A DNA stretch of 64,000 nt from contig NZ_JAMLJL010000016.1 in the NCBI RefSeq assembly GCF_023634845.1, forward strand, positions 1 through 64,000, in the 5' to 3' direction. The DNA is from Flavobacterium amniphilum (GTDB lineage: Bacteria > Bacteroidota > Bacteroidia > Flavobacteriales > Flavobacteriaceae). The position numbers and the translations under genes were made by a program. Below, piece after piece: positions 24,801 through 30,982 of the stretch. The notes below the pieces were generated by a model. That model did no database searches and was not told the origin of the DNA. It saw nothing but the letters and a program-made list of their open reading frames with translations. Every line of letters starts with the position of its first letter. Positions within the stretch are counted from its first letter, which is position 1.

Positions 24801-26155
24801 ACAAACCGGAATTGACCGCAGAGAAATTCATGGCCAATCCGTTTATTTCGGGAACAACGATGTATGACACTGGAGATTTAGGCCGTTGGTTGCCTGACGG
24901 AACAATCGAATTTTTGGGCAGAAATGACCATCAGGTTAAAATCCGTGGATTCAGAATTGAATTGGGCGAAATCGAAACGAGACTTTTACAATTTTCGGAT
25001 GCCATCAAACACGTGGTTGTTGAAGCAAAAGATGTAAATGGGGAGAAAGTTATTGTTGCTTATTTTACTGCTGATTCTGAAATCGAAAAAGCTGAAATTA
25101 AAAACTATCTCCAAAGTAAATTACCGGAGTACATGGTACCAACTTTCTACGTTGCTTTGGAAAATATGCCTTTGACACCAAATGGTAAAATAGACCGTAA
25201 AGCATTGCCGGGAATTTCAGATGATGATGTCATCCGCAATGAGTATGTAGTACCAAGAAATGAAGGTGAACAGCAAATTGCCGGCGTATGGCAGGAAGTT
25301 CTCGGAATTGAGAGAGTAGGTATTACCGACAATTTCTTTGACTTGGGCGGAAATAGTATAACAGCCATAAACTTAGTCACAAAAATGAACAAGTCATTTG
25401 GAACAGCTTATCCTCTGGACCTGTTATTTCATTACAACAGTATAAGTGAGTTGGCAAAATTCCACACAAACGCAATTATGGACAGTGATTACTATGAGTA
25501 TGGTAATAAAAATGATAACCAAAATGTCGTTTTTGCCTTTCCGCCAATTTCGGGATATGGAAGTGCTTATACCGAATTATTCCAAAACATTAATACCTGC
25601 AAGTTTGTGTCTTTCAATTTCATTGAGAATAAAGAGAACTTGATTGGGTATTACGCTGAAAAGATCAACGAAATCCAAAAAGAAGGCGATATTGTTCTGT
25701 TTGGCTGGTCAGCCGGAGGAGTAATTTCTTATGAGGTTGCCAATTATCTGACTCATAAATTAGGCAGAAATGTATCGAAGCTGATCATGTTTGATACGAT
25801 TATTTTCAATAAAGAAGATTTAACGGAAGATTTGTTATTGGAACTACACGATCCGGAAATGGAAAACGATGAAAGTATGCGTGAAGTCTTACTTAAAGCC
25901 GAACAAAAACAGAAAAGTTATATCGAGTATTTGAGAAATGTATCGTATGAGGATCAATTGCCGGTAGAATTAGATCTGCTACGGGTGAAAAGTGACGAAT
26001 ACAGAAATTGGGAAGCATACTTCGAGAAAGTAAATTATTTAACCGGACAAGGAGAACATCACAAAATGTTAGAAGGAGACAATTTAGTGTATAATAAAGG
26101 TGTATTGTGTGAATTGTTGGAAAAAGTCCACGACTCCGAACTTATTGCCCAATAG
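12875..26155 (+). CDS. Four-module terminal NRPS (TubC docking - [C-A-PCP]x4 - TE)
   Basis: The 4426-residue protein opens with about 50 residues resembling a TubC N-terminal docking domain (core phrase INAPKGVMTQELL). Four C-A-PCP modules follow. The condensation motifs are HHIVSDG (His204), HHIIGDG (His1238), HHIIGDG (His2279) and HHIIGDG (His3313). The carrier serines are Ser1052, Ser2093, Ser3127 and Ser4161. The protein ends in an alpha/beta-hydrolase thioesterase with GWSAGG (Ser4279). Adenylation codes read by eye are DAEHIGEVTK (unassigned), DAIFMGGTLK (aliphatic-like, resembling valine or isoleucine codes), DAEHLGKVTK (unassigned, close to module 1) and DLFNNALTYK (a known alanine code). 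No epimerase or tailoring domain is visible. The TE marks it as the last enzyme of the line, releasing the product by hydrolysis or cyclisation. Confidence 0.96.
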   Translation: MQTLLKKLNSLHIKLNLLGEKLDINAPKGVMTQELLEEIKLKKDEIIDFLKRSQGINSVYKNIPNVSQQESYIISSAQKRLWLLSQQESHNAAYNISSVFEFKGGLDIAILENVFQKLFQRHESLRTVFVETADAEIRQIVLDYGDLNFKIQVVDATKGISDEDLKDVIDNETKHPFDLAKDCLMRVKLIQKAEDTFIFILTIHHIVSDGWSMEVMINELFILYNAFLNNIDNPLPPLPIQYKDYASWQQDQIKEDNSQLHKAYWLKQFQGDITRLDLPKKQVLSNEDFLDKNSINRNFDATLLEKFTALCKSQDSTLFMGLVSVLNVLFYKYTNQKDIIIGSPIAGREHSDLLNQIGFYVNTLALRTQFEEKNSFTDLLSNVRNVTLGAYEHQIYPFDELIENLNIRREPNKTPLFDVLFTLQNIDNFEKNSQQVAGINILDFNNQEKVLTKFDMELTFTESVNGLNFILTFNNAVYSYDFAEKLVGHFGTIMESVLTESHLPILNTRYLSQNEIKQVIVDFNNTEADFPKDKTIVDLFEAQVEKTPNNIAVAFEKTELTYSELNAKTNQLGVYLREKYNIVPDDFVGIRLERSEKMIIALLGILKSGAAYVPIDSSYPQERIDFIEKDSNCKIVIDQAFLEEFNSIQKNYAISNPVKISQPNHLAYVIYTSGTTGNPKGVMVEHVNVANLINSQTKQFKVTEDENILQFSNTSFDASVEQIFLALFNGASLHIPNKNTIIDAEKLTAFIEENKITHCHAVPSVLEKIEPGKSPFLKRMIAGGDICSPELANKWSKYCDFYNEYGPTETTVTSIEFLYNENKPFSIGRPIDNTQVYLLDNHLQPVSVGVVGKMYVAGAGVTRGYLNRPELTTEKFVNNPFVSGTKMYDTGDLGRWLPDGNIEFLGRNDHQVKIRGFRIELGEIEASLLQFSEAIKQVVVEAKVVNGEKVLVAYYIVASEIDKSEIRSYLQSKLPEYMVPAFYVALEKMPVTPNGKVDRKVLPGISGEDIIRKEYVAPRNEDEQKIVAIWQEVLGIDKVGITDNFFELGGHSLIVGQIINRLNKQLGKKVTFKDFFANATIESLSKVLNQGEYVAIPKAPVMDNYPLTGSQHRLWVLSQFESGSLAYNMPSAIKLMGSLDKAKFNETLNLLIQRHEILRTSFKNDNDGQVRQYITPIDQINFNVAEIDFTGHNNQNLAISDYLEVQNNIAFNLEQAPLIRASLIKLKEDEYVFFLSMHHIIGDGWSMELIVSEVVKIYNAIIENQPVDLPELNIQYKDYSVWINEKGQQEELQKSKEYWVNQFAGELPTIELPSFKKRPLVQTFNGDYKLHRFSTGFSEKLKAFSKEHDATLFMVLMAGIKTLLHRYSNQDDIIIGTPIAGREHPDLENQIGLYLNTLAIRTQFEEGEGFLEILKKEKETLLNGYQHQNYPFDELVGNLNLKRDLSRSTLFDVVVVLQNQAQLNNLSDNTNLKGLQAELFDFDSNTSKFDLTFTFFETQQLELNITYNTDIYDSLFIDSIFSHIENVFDQVISNPKQSVDALDYLSTEEKTKLVVDFNDTAIDYPSDKTVVELLEEQVENAPNSIAVAFEEVELTYEEFNKRANQLGHYLREKYNIVPDDLIGIKLDRSDRMIVAIFGILKSGAAYVPIDLSYPQERIDYIEKDSNCKLVIDEAVLEEFDQVKETYSSANPEKINQPQDIGYIMYTSGTTGNPKGVMVEQGNIIRLVKPGFSLPLNTESILLSTGSISFDATTIEYFGTLLNGAKLILVKQDVQLNLDRLAEVIQANNVNSIFMTASWFNQVVENKISLFATIKRMMVGGDVVSPIHVQKLFDHYPSVKIVNGYGPTENTTLSTSYEIELKEYNSIPIGKPVSNSQVYILDKTLQTTSIGVIGKLYVSGAGVARGYLNKPELTAEKFINNPFIPGTKMYDTGDLGRWLPDGTIEFFGRKDNQVKIRGFRIELGEIETVVLQFSDAIKETVVEAKEVNGEKVLVAYYAADSELEKTEIRNYLQGKLPEYMMPTFFVAMESLPLTSNGKIDRKALPSISGEDIIRREYVAPRNDDEQKMTIIWQEVLGIEEVGVTDNFFELGGHSLVVAQVINRLNKELNKTVSFKDFFSNPTIASLVEVLSQEVYIAIPQVSAMDNYPLSGSQYRFWILSQLENGSLAYNMPSAIKLKGTLDKAKFSETFKLLIERHEILRTSFKNDEEGQIRQFIASIDDINFEVSEMDFTNHSNQKVAVVQYLEEQNNQAFNLEQAPLLRASLVKLNEDEYVFFLSMHHIIGDGWSMELIVSEVVKIYNAIIQNQPVDLPKLNIQYKDYSVWMNDKMQQKEYQNAKGYWLNQFAGELPTIELPAFKKRPLVQTFNGSYKLHQFSGEFLGKVKTFSKEHDLTLFMTLMTGVKTLLHKYTNQNDIIVGTPIAGREHPDLENQIGLYLNTLAIRTKFEQGEDFLKILNKEKETLLNAYQHQDYPFDELVANLNLKRDLSRSALFDVMVVLQNQTQLNNVSNHTDLVGLQAELFDFENNTSKLDLNFTFVEADQLYLTVTYNTDIYDALFIDSVVNHLENVFTEIIRDPKQSLDRLDYLSSEEKTKLVVGFNSTEADYPKGKTILDLFEEQVEKTPDNVAVVFEETKLTYAELNAKTNQLGRYLRAKYAIVPDALVGIKLDRSEKMIVALLGILKSGAAYVPIDPSYPQERINYIEKDSDCKLVIDEVLLNEFKSIQGEYPASNPERICQPNHLAYVIYTSGTTGNPKGVMVEHTNVINLTKSQTKQFGIDDSERILQLSNFSFDASVEQTFLALLNGGSLYILPRKVLLDQNELELYVSGNKITHFHSVPSVVSKLKPSDNYSLRRVLSGGDICPEKLAASWSPFCDFYNKYGPTETTVTSIEFLYDENMPFSIGRPINNTQIYVLNSNLQPVSVGVIGKMYISGAGVTRGYLNRPELTAEKFINNPFVSGTKMYDTGDVARWLPNGTIEFLGRNDHQVKIRGFRIELGEIETSLLQFSNAIKHAVVDAKEVNGEKVLVAYYTAGSEIEKLEIRSYLQSKLPEHMVPAFYVALENMPLTPNGKIDRKALPGISGEDIIRKEYAAPRNQDEQKIVEIWQEVLGVEKVGITDNFFELGGHSLMVAQIINRLNKQLNKKVTFKDFFSNPTIESLGQVLNQGEYVAIPQAPEMISYPLTGSQYRLWVLSQLENGSLAYNMPSVIKLVGTLDKAKFNETLNLLIQRHEILRTGFVSDSEDQVRQYIKPIDEINFAVTEINFTNHSNQKLAVLEYLEKQNSQAFNLEQAPLVRASLIELKEDEHVFFLTMHHIIGDGWSMQLIVDEIVKIYNAIVENKPVNLPELSIQYKDYSVWINEKMQQEEYLKAKEYWLNQFSGELPVTELPAFKKRPLVQTYNGNDRSHQFSGEFLEKLKVFSKEQDVTLFMILMAGIKILLHRYSGQNDIIVGTPIAGREHPDLENQIGLYLNTLAIRTQFGEGDDLLEVVNKEKEALLNAYQHQNYPFDELVGNLNLKRDLSRSALFDVMVILQNQGQLNNLGSNANLTGLQAESFDFENKTAKFDLNFTFVEGDQLYLTVTYNTDIYDSSFINLIFSHLDNVYSALIDNPKQPVDSFDYLAIEEKTKFVEEFNNTQAEYPQGKTMIDLFEEQVEKTPDAIAVIFEELQLTYRELNEQANQLGHYLRENHIIKAEDLIGIKLERSEKMIVTLLGILKSGAAYVPIDLSYPQERIEYIEKDSNCKIVIDESVFGLFHNIQDEYLKSNPERINTVNDLAYIIYTSGTTGNPKGVMIEHRNAVELIHWSIAEFDTTKFDTVYAVTSYCFDLSVFEIFYTFSTGKKIKLLKNGLELKNHIGKDRNALINTVPSVVSQLLDDGVSFESVGILNMAGEPIPHSIVQRLPLDKLEVYNLYGPSEDTTYSTYFKIRQKEYVTIPVGKPISNSQVYILDPKLQIVSTGVFGKIFVAGAGVTRGYLNKPELTAEKFMANPFISGTTMYDTGDLGRWLPDGTIEFLGRNDHQVKIRGFRIELGEIETRLLQFSDAIKHVVVEAKDVNGEKVIVAYFTADSEIEKAEIKNYLQSKLPEYMVPTFYVALENMPLTPNGKIDRKALPGISDDDVIRNEYVVPRNEGEQQIAGVWQEVLGIERVGITDNFFDLGGNSITAINLVTKMNKSFGTAYPLDLLFHYNSISELAKFHTNAIMDSDYYEYGNKNDNQNVVFAFPPISGYGSAYTELFQNINTCKFVSFNFIENKENLIGYYAEKINEIQKEGDIVLFGWSAGGVISYEVANYLTHKLGRNVSKLIMFDTIIFNKEDLTEDLLLELHDPEMENDESMREVLLKAEQKQKSYIEYLRNVSYEDQLPVELDLLRVKSDEYRNWEAYFEKVNYLTGQGEHHKMLEGDNLVYNKGVLCELLEKVHDSELIAQ

Positions 26156-26187
26156 TAAATTGTTTTTTTTAATGTTTTAAAGAATTA

Positions 26188-28005
26188 ATGAATTCATCAA
26201 TGAAAAATATATTTTTAAGTTTATTGTTACTGCCATTTTTAAGTTTTTCCCAATCAGGAACTGAAAAGGAAAAAAGCACTGCTGAAGAAGTTCCCGAAAA
26301 ACGATACAGTATCGATATAAACTCGGATTATAAATACAATACGTTTCCAAGTCACAACACCGGGATTGATGTGGTTTACAGTCATAATAAATGGAAAGTC
26401 AACACAAGTTTGAATTACGGTAAAACGAATCATTTCTGGGATAGTGATGTGAGTACATTTTACCCTGATGAGTCATTCATCGGAACCAGAACCAGTTATA
26501 TCAGAACAGTCAGCTTCATGGGCTTTATTGATATTCAGTATCAGATTTCTGAAAAAACAAAAATTAATTTCTTTTCAAAAAATGAGCATGATGATGGGAA
26601 AATGAAGGTTGACGATCATATAAAGATCTATGATGACCAAGGAGTATTGGATCGGGATTATTTGGGTTATAAGACTTCTGACCAGAATAATGACCAAAAT
26701 GCCATTAACCTTTTACTGACACACAATTTCAATAAAAAGAATCATTTTTTTACCATTGAAACAGATTGGATGAAAAGATCAGGATGGGCAAATCCTACCG
26801 TTAAAGGACAGGATTATGCACCCAACGGAACAGCCATTCCCGGCAGAACGTATGATACCTATAATGATAACAACGTAGTTATTGATGTGTATTCCTTAAA
26901 CGGAATGATGAATATACCTTCAAAATGGTTTGATCTTGCTGTTGGAGGCAAATGGGTATTTGTTGAATCAGATTACGATACAAAGAATTACATAAACAAT
27001 AACGGTGATTATGAACTTGATTTAGCACTGTCTCCATTGTGTAAGTACATTGAAAACAGACAGACAGCTTTTACAGATCTTAAAAAAACAGTAAATAAAT
27101 GGGATTTTAAATTCGGCCTTAAGTTTGAAAATACTTTGGTTAAAGGTTTTGTTACAGATACTGATGAGAAAAGTATCAATAAAACTTATACTAATCTGCT
27201 CCCTGCTTTAAGTGCCAAGTATAGTTTTGAAGGTGGAAACAAAATGACCTTTAGCTATAGAAAAACTATGAGCAGACCTATATTCAGATTCATTAATCCT
27301 GCTACTGGTATTTATAATGCTTACGAGAATTATACCGGTAACCCGTTTGTAAATCCGTCAATATCTCATAACCTGAATTTGTCGTATTCGTTCAAACCTG
27401 ATTACAGTCTTGGTTTTTCATACGTAAAAACAAAAGACAATATCGGTGCATTAACGAACTTCAATGCCGGTAACATCATGGGACATAAGGTGCTTAATTA
27501 TCTTGATTTAGATACCTACCAACTGACATTGAATAAAAGCACACAATTAACGGATTTTCTTGAAGCCGATTTTCAGTTGCAGGGTTTTTATAAATCAACA
27601 CATTCACTTGTTTCTGTCATAAATGACAGGGATATATGGGGATGGTATGGCAAGCTGAACAATCAGTTTTACCTGAATAAGTCCAAAACAATATCCGGTG
27701 ATTTGAATTTTTGGTATCTGTCCAAAACCATTGACAGGGAATATGTATTTGAAGACCGCTATGCCTTGAATTTCGGAATGAAATTTTTACTGCTCAACCA
27801 AAATTTAACACTCAATATCAATGTCACGGATGCTTTACAATCAGTAAACGAATATGCTTATTCAACAATTGATAACATTCATCAGGACTACAGAAATTAC
27901 TGGCAACCAAGATCTTTTAAAATAGCCGCAACATACAAATTCGGAAACAAAAAGTTGAACTATAATGAGAGAATGGCTGAAAATGCTACGGATCATAACC
28001 GATAA
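26188..28005 (+). CDS. Outer-membrane beta-barrel protein lacking a plug domain
   Basis: The start is ATG 26188; ATG 26200 is also possible and gives a neater signal peptide (MKNIFLSLLLLPFLSFSQ). After a short charged linker the 605-residue protein goes straight into alternating amphipathic strands typical of a TonB-dependent-receptor barrel, including the late-barrel phrase TMSRPIFRFINPATG that matches the same place in the receptor at 10480 (KRIGRPNFTNLNPN). Neither the carboxypeptidase-like domain nor the plug is present, so it is about 200 residues shorter than its neighbour. It lies 32 bases after the terminal NRPS. It may form an open pore or depend on a partner plug. I cannot assign a substrate. 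Confidence 0.88.
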   Translation: MNSSMKNIFLSLLLLPFLSFSQSGTEKEKSTAEEVPEKRYSIDINSDYKYNTFPSHNTGIDVVYSHNKWKVNTSLNYGKTNHFWDSDVSTFYPDESFIGTRTSYIRTVSFMGFIDIQYQISEKTKINFFSKNEHDDGKMKVDDHIKIYDDQGVLDRDYLGYKTSDQNNDQNAINLLLTHNFNKKNHFFTIETDWMKRSGWANPTVKGQDYAPNGTAIPGRTYDTYNDNNVVIDVYSLNGMMNIPSKWFDLAVGGKWVFVESDYDTKNYINNNGDYELDLALSPLCKYIENRQTAFTDLKKTVNKWDFKFGLKFENTLVKGFVTDTDEKSINKTYTNLLPALSAKYSFEGGNKMTFSYRKTMSRPIFRFINPATGIYNAYENYTGNPFVNPSISHNLNLSYSFKPDYSLGFSYVKTKDNIGALTNFNAGNIMGHKVLNYLDLDTYQLTLNKSTQLTDFLEADFQLQGFYKSTHSLVSVINDRDIWGWYGKLNNQFYLNKSKTISGDLNFWYLSKTIDREYVFEDRYALNFGMKFLLLNQNLTLNINVTDALQSVNEYAYSTIDNIHQDYRNYWQPRSFKIAATYKFGNKKLNYNERMAENATDHNR

Positions 28006-28064
28006 GAAACATTGAAACACATAAATCACATAAATAATTATTAACAAATTAAAACCATTTTAAA

Positions 28065-28484
28065 ATGAAAACTAAAAGAACAGTATTAGCATTAGTTGCC
28101 GTGTTATTTTCAAGTATCAATGCACAGAGCCAGGATAAAGCTCAAATCGAAAAGACACTTGAGACTTATTTTGACGGATGGCAAACAGGCGATACACTTA
28201 AGTTGGGGAAAGTTATCCACCAAACATGTAAACTGAAAAATATAAAGGAAAATAAAGTTGATGTAATTGACAGAAAAACCTATTTAAGCCGATTCGAATT
28301 GCACCCTAAAGCCGAAAACACAGGCGGAAAAATTCTTAATATCGACATTACCGGTAATACAGCAGCTGCAAAATGCCAGATTGAAACACCGAAAATGTTA
28401 ATCACGGATTACTTCAACTTAATGAAAGTAAATGGTCAGTGGTATATCGTGGATAAAATTTTCAGCAGAGCTGAGAAGAAATAA
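28065..28484 (+). CDS. Secreted NTF2-like / putative lumazine-binding family protein
   Basis: The 139-residue product has a signal peptide (cleavage likely after SINAQS) and a compact alpha+beta fold with the pattern IEKTLETYFDGWQTGD near the N-terminus and a final strand pair around VNGQWYIVDKIF. This is characteristic of the SnoaL/NTF2-like group that Pfam calls Lumazine_bd_2. Proteins of this group are small-ligand binders or of unknown function, and catalytic residues cannot be pointed out. Its place between a barrel protein and the type II thioesterase suggests a periplasmic accessory role in the peptide pathway, but this is inference. Confidence 0.75.
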   Translation: MKTKRTVLALVAVLFSSINAQSQDKAQIEKTLETYFDGWQTGDTLKLGKVIHQTCKLKNIKENKVDVIDRKTYLSRFELHPKAENTGGKILNIDITGNTAAAKCQIETPKMLITDYFNLMKVNGQWYIVDKIFSRAEKK

Positions 28485-28600
28485 TAACAGAAAAACACCA
28501 TGGTGAAATTTGTAATTAACTAAATCTTACCATGGTAGTTTCTTCCTAAATAACCTTTCAAAAAACTATATCAGGTTATAGGGGACAAAACAATATCAGC

Positions 28601-29317
28601 ATGAATAACCAAACTAAATATCAATTGTTTTTACTTCACTTTGCTGGAGGAAACCAATATTCATTTGAATTTCTCAAAAAGGAAATCACAAATGTCAATT
28701 TTATTCCTCTTGAATTACCGGGGAGAGGGAAAAGACACAGAGAAGAATTATTTAAAGATAAAAACCAGGCGATTGAAGATTATTTCAACCAAATCAAATC
28801 TTTACGTAACGGTGAACCGTATATAATTTATGGTCACAGTATGGGAGCAACGCTGGGACTTTCAGTCGCTGCAAAACTGGAAGCCATAGATGATAGCCCG
28901 GAATTACTTGTGGTTACCGGAAACGCCGGACCTGGCGTTAAAAACAGAAAAGATTTCCTATATCATGAACTGGATGACCAAAGATTTAAAGAAGAACTTA
29001 TCGAACTTGGAGGAATTCCCGCCGAAGTAACCGATAATGATGAGCTGTTCAATTATTTTTCACCTATAATCAGGGCCGATTTTGAATGTCTTGAGAAAGA
29101 TCCTTTTTCAGAAGAAGGTCTGAAGCTAAAAACACCGGTATACGCATTAATGGGCTCGGATGAGGAAAACTCTGATGTAATAGAAAACTGGAAAAATTTT
29201 ACTGTAAACAGTTTTACCCATGAAATACTGGACGGAAATCATTTTTTCATCCATAACCATGCTGAAAAACTGGCAAATATTTTTACAAATCAATTTTACA
29301 AACAATTAACGTACTAA
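28601..29317 (+). CDS. Type II (external) thioesterase
   Basis: The 238-residue alpha/beta hydrolase is of the GrsT/SrfD type. It has an N-terminal LFLLHFAGGN oxyanion motif, the ELPGRGKR motif typical of NRPS thioesterases, the nucleophile elbow GHSMG (Ser80) and a late GNHFFIHNH histidine. Family members remove wrong or stalled acyl groups from carrier domains. It stands alone, separate from the TE at the end of the large NRPS, and is followed 7 bases later by the exporter gene, consistent with one operon. Confidence 0.93.
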   Translation: MNNQTKYQLFLLHFAGGNQYSFEFLKKEITNVNFIPLELPGRGKRHREELFKDKNQAIEDYFNQIKSLRNGEPYIIYGHSMGATLGLSVAAKLEAIDDSPELLVVTGNAGPGVKNRKDFLYHELDDQRFKEELIELGGIPAEVTDNDELFNYFSPIIRADFECLEKDPFSEEGLKLKTPVYALMGSDEENSDVIENWKNFTVNSFTHEILDGNHFFIHNHAEKLANIFTNQFYKQLTY

Positions 29318-29324
29318 AACGACT

Positions 29325-30974
29325 ATGCTTAAGCTAAAATTTTCACAAGCCATTTACCTTTTGCTCTACGCCATTCCCAATACCATTCTGAGTTTTGGAA
29401 TCATTTATATCATGAATAATGTGATTTCCGGTAAAGATGGTTTTTTAACGGATTATATGGGAATCGTATTCGTGTCAGTGGTGATTTATACCTATTTACT
29501 GAACATTATTTTTCAGAAGAAAATCAACAGATACTCTTTTGAAATTTTATACGAAAACGAGAAAAAGATATTTGATAAAATATTAAAAACTCCTTTGATT
29601 ACCTTGGAAAGATTAGGTTCACAACGATTCTTTACGGCTATTGAGGATTTAAGGGTATTTTCAACCTTCCCCGAAGTAGTTACCCATACAATTAATTCAC
29701 TATTGATGTTGGTGCTTTGTATGGTGTATTTATTCACACTTTCAGTTTCATCGGCACTTACAGTTGTTACTTTGATCATTTTAATCGCTGTTACTTATTT
29801 TATTGTAATCAATACAATGTCTAAAAAAGTAATTAACCTTCGAAAATACAATGAGAATTATTACGAATATGTTGATGATGTTATCAAAGGTTTTAAAGGT
29901 TTTAAATTGAGTGGATTAAGAAGGGATAATTTAATGAATAAGCATTTGTCGCCGAACAGGGAAAATGCCAAAACATTAGATTTTAACATCAACTTTGTTT
30001 TTTTATCAATCAATCTGATAAGCCAATACGGATTATATTTAGTGATCGGGGTAATTCTTTTCTTATTACCGCAAATCGGATTGCTTGAAAGAGAAGATGT
30101 AGTTTCTTATGTGGTGGTTCTGTTGTTCCTTGCCGGGCCGATTAATAACTTGATTAATATGCAGAACATTTATACAAGATTATCGGTGGCAAACAGAAGA
30201 ATCAATAATTTCTTAAAAGATTTCGATGCTGCTGAAGAAACTGTTGAAATTCAAAACGGAACATCTCAAGCATTTAATTCATTAATTTTTAATAACATCA
30301 GTTTTGCATATGAAAACGATGCAGCGGAGAAAATGTTCGCTTTAGGACCAATAAATCTTTCAATTGAAAAGGGTGAAACAATATTTGTTATTGGAGGAAA
30401 CGGAAGCGGTAAAAGTACTTTTATCAATATTTTAACCGGATTGTACCAGCCTTCGGAAGGGGAAGTGATTTTGAATGGAGTGAAAAGTAATAATCAAAGA
30501 ACACCAACCCAAAACTTAATTGCAGCGGTTTTTACAGACAACCATATTTTTTCGCAAAACTATGACGATTATGCATTGGAAAACAATAAAGATTATCAGG
30601 AGTTGCTTAAGATAATGGAGTTGGACAAAGTGATTTTGGATGATAAGGAAGATTCGGCAAGAAGACCTTTTTCTAAAGGCCAAAGCAAAAGAATGTCCTT
30701 GATTTTTGCTCTTTTGGAGGAAAAACCAATTTTGGTATTGGATGAATGGGCAGCCGATCAGGATCCTCACTTCAGAAAATATTTCTACGAAAACTTATTG
30801 CCTAAATTAAAACAGGAAGGAAAAACAATCGTAGCTGTAACGCATGATGATGCTTACTTCAAATATGCTGACAGGATTCTGAAATTTGATTACGGACAAA
30901 TCGTAAAGGACTTTAAAGTAAACGGCGAAATCTTACATGCTGAAAGTTTATGGCATAATGAAGTGATGAACTAA
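29325..30974 (+). CDS. Cyclic-peptide-type ABC exporter (SyrD/PvdE-like), fused permease-ATPase
   Basis: The 549-residue protein has about six membrane spans in the first 280 residues, then an ATPase domain with Walker A GGNGSGKST (from residue 357), a signature FSKGQ and Walker B PILVLDEWAADQDP. A bulky residue after the Walker B aspartate-glutamate pair and the short N-terminal region are typical of the SyrD/PvdE/YojI family of peptide and siderophore exporters. Its position between the thioesterase and an NRPS gene (8-base gap) makes it the likely inner-membrane exporter of the peptide or its precursor. Confidence 0.93.
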   Translation: MLKLKFSQAIYLLLYAIPNTILSFGIIYIMNNVISGKDGFLTDYMGIVFVSVVIYTYLLNIIFQKKINRYSFEILYENEKKIFDKILKTPLITLERLGSQRFFTAIEDLRVFSTFPEVVTHTINSLLMLVLCMVYLFTLSVSSALTVVTLIILIAVTYFIVINTMSKKVINLRKYNENYYEYVDDVIKGFKGFKLSGLRRDNLMNKHLSPNRENAKTLDFNINFVFLSINLISQYGLYLVIGVILFLLPQIGLLEREDVVSYVVVLLFLAGPINNLINMQNIYTRLSVANRRINNFLKDFDAAEETVEIQNGTSQAFNSLIFNNISFAYENDAAEKMFALGPINLSIEKGETIFVIGGNGSGKSTFINILTGLYQPSEGEVILNGVKSNNQRTPTQNLIAAVFTDNHIFSQNYDDYALENNKDYQELLKIMELDKVILDDKEDSARRPFSKGQSKRMSLIFALLEEKPILVLDEWAADQDPHFRKYFYENLLPKLKQEGKTIVAVTHDDAYFKYADRILKFDYGQIVKDFKVNGEILHAESLWHNEVMN

Positions 30975-30982
30975 AATCAATC

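Noticed and set aside
10480..28005. Calling the NRPS product a siderophore because of the receptors and PvdE-like exporter
   Set aside because: No catechol, hydroxamate or hydroxy-ornithine genes or codes are visible, and these barrels belong to a broad family not limited to iron uptake.
28494..28545. Two CCATGG-containing palindromes between the NTF2-like and thioesterase genes, considered as a terminator
   Set aside because: The palindromes are short, far apart and lack a T-run, and the flanking genes are likely co-transcribed.
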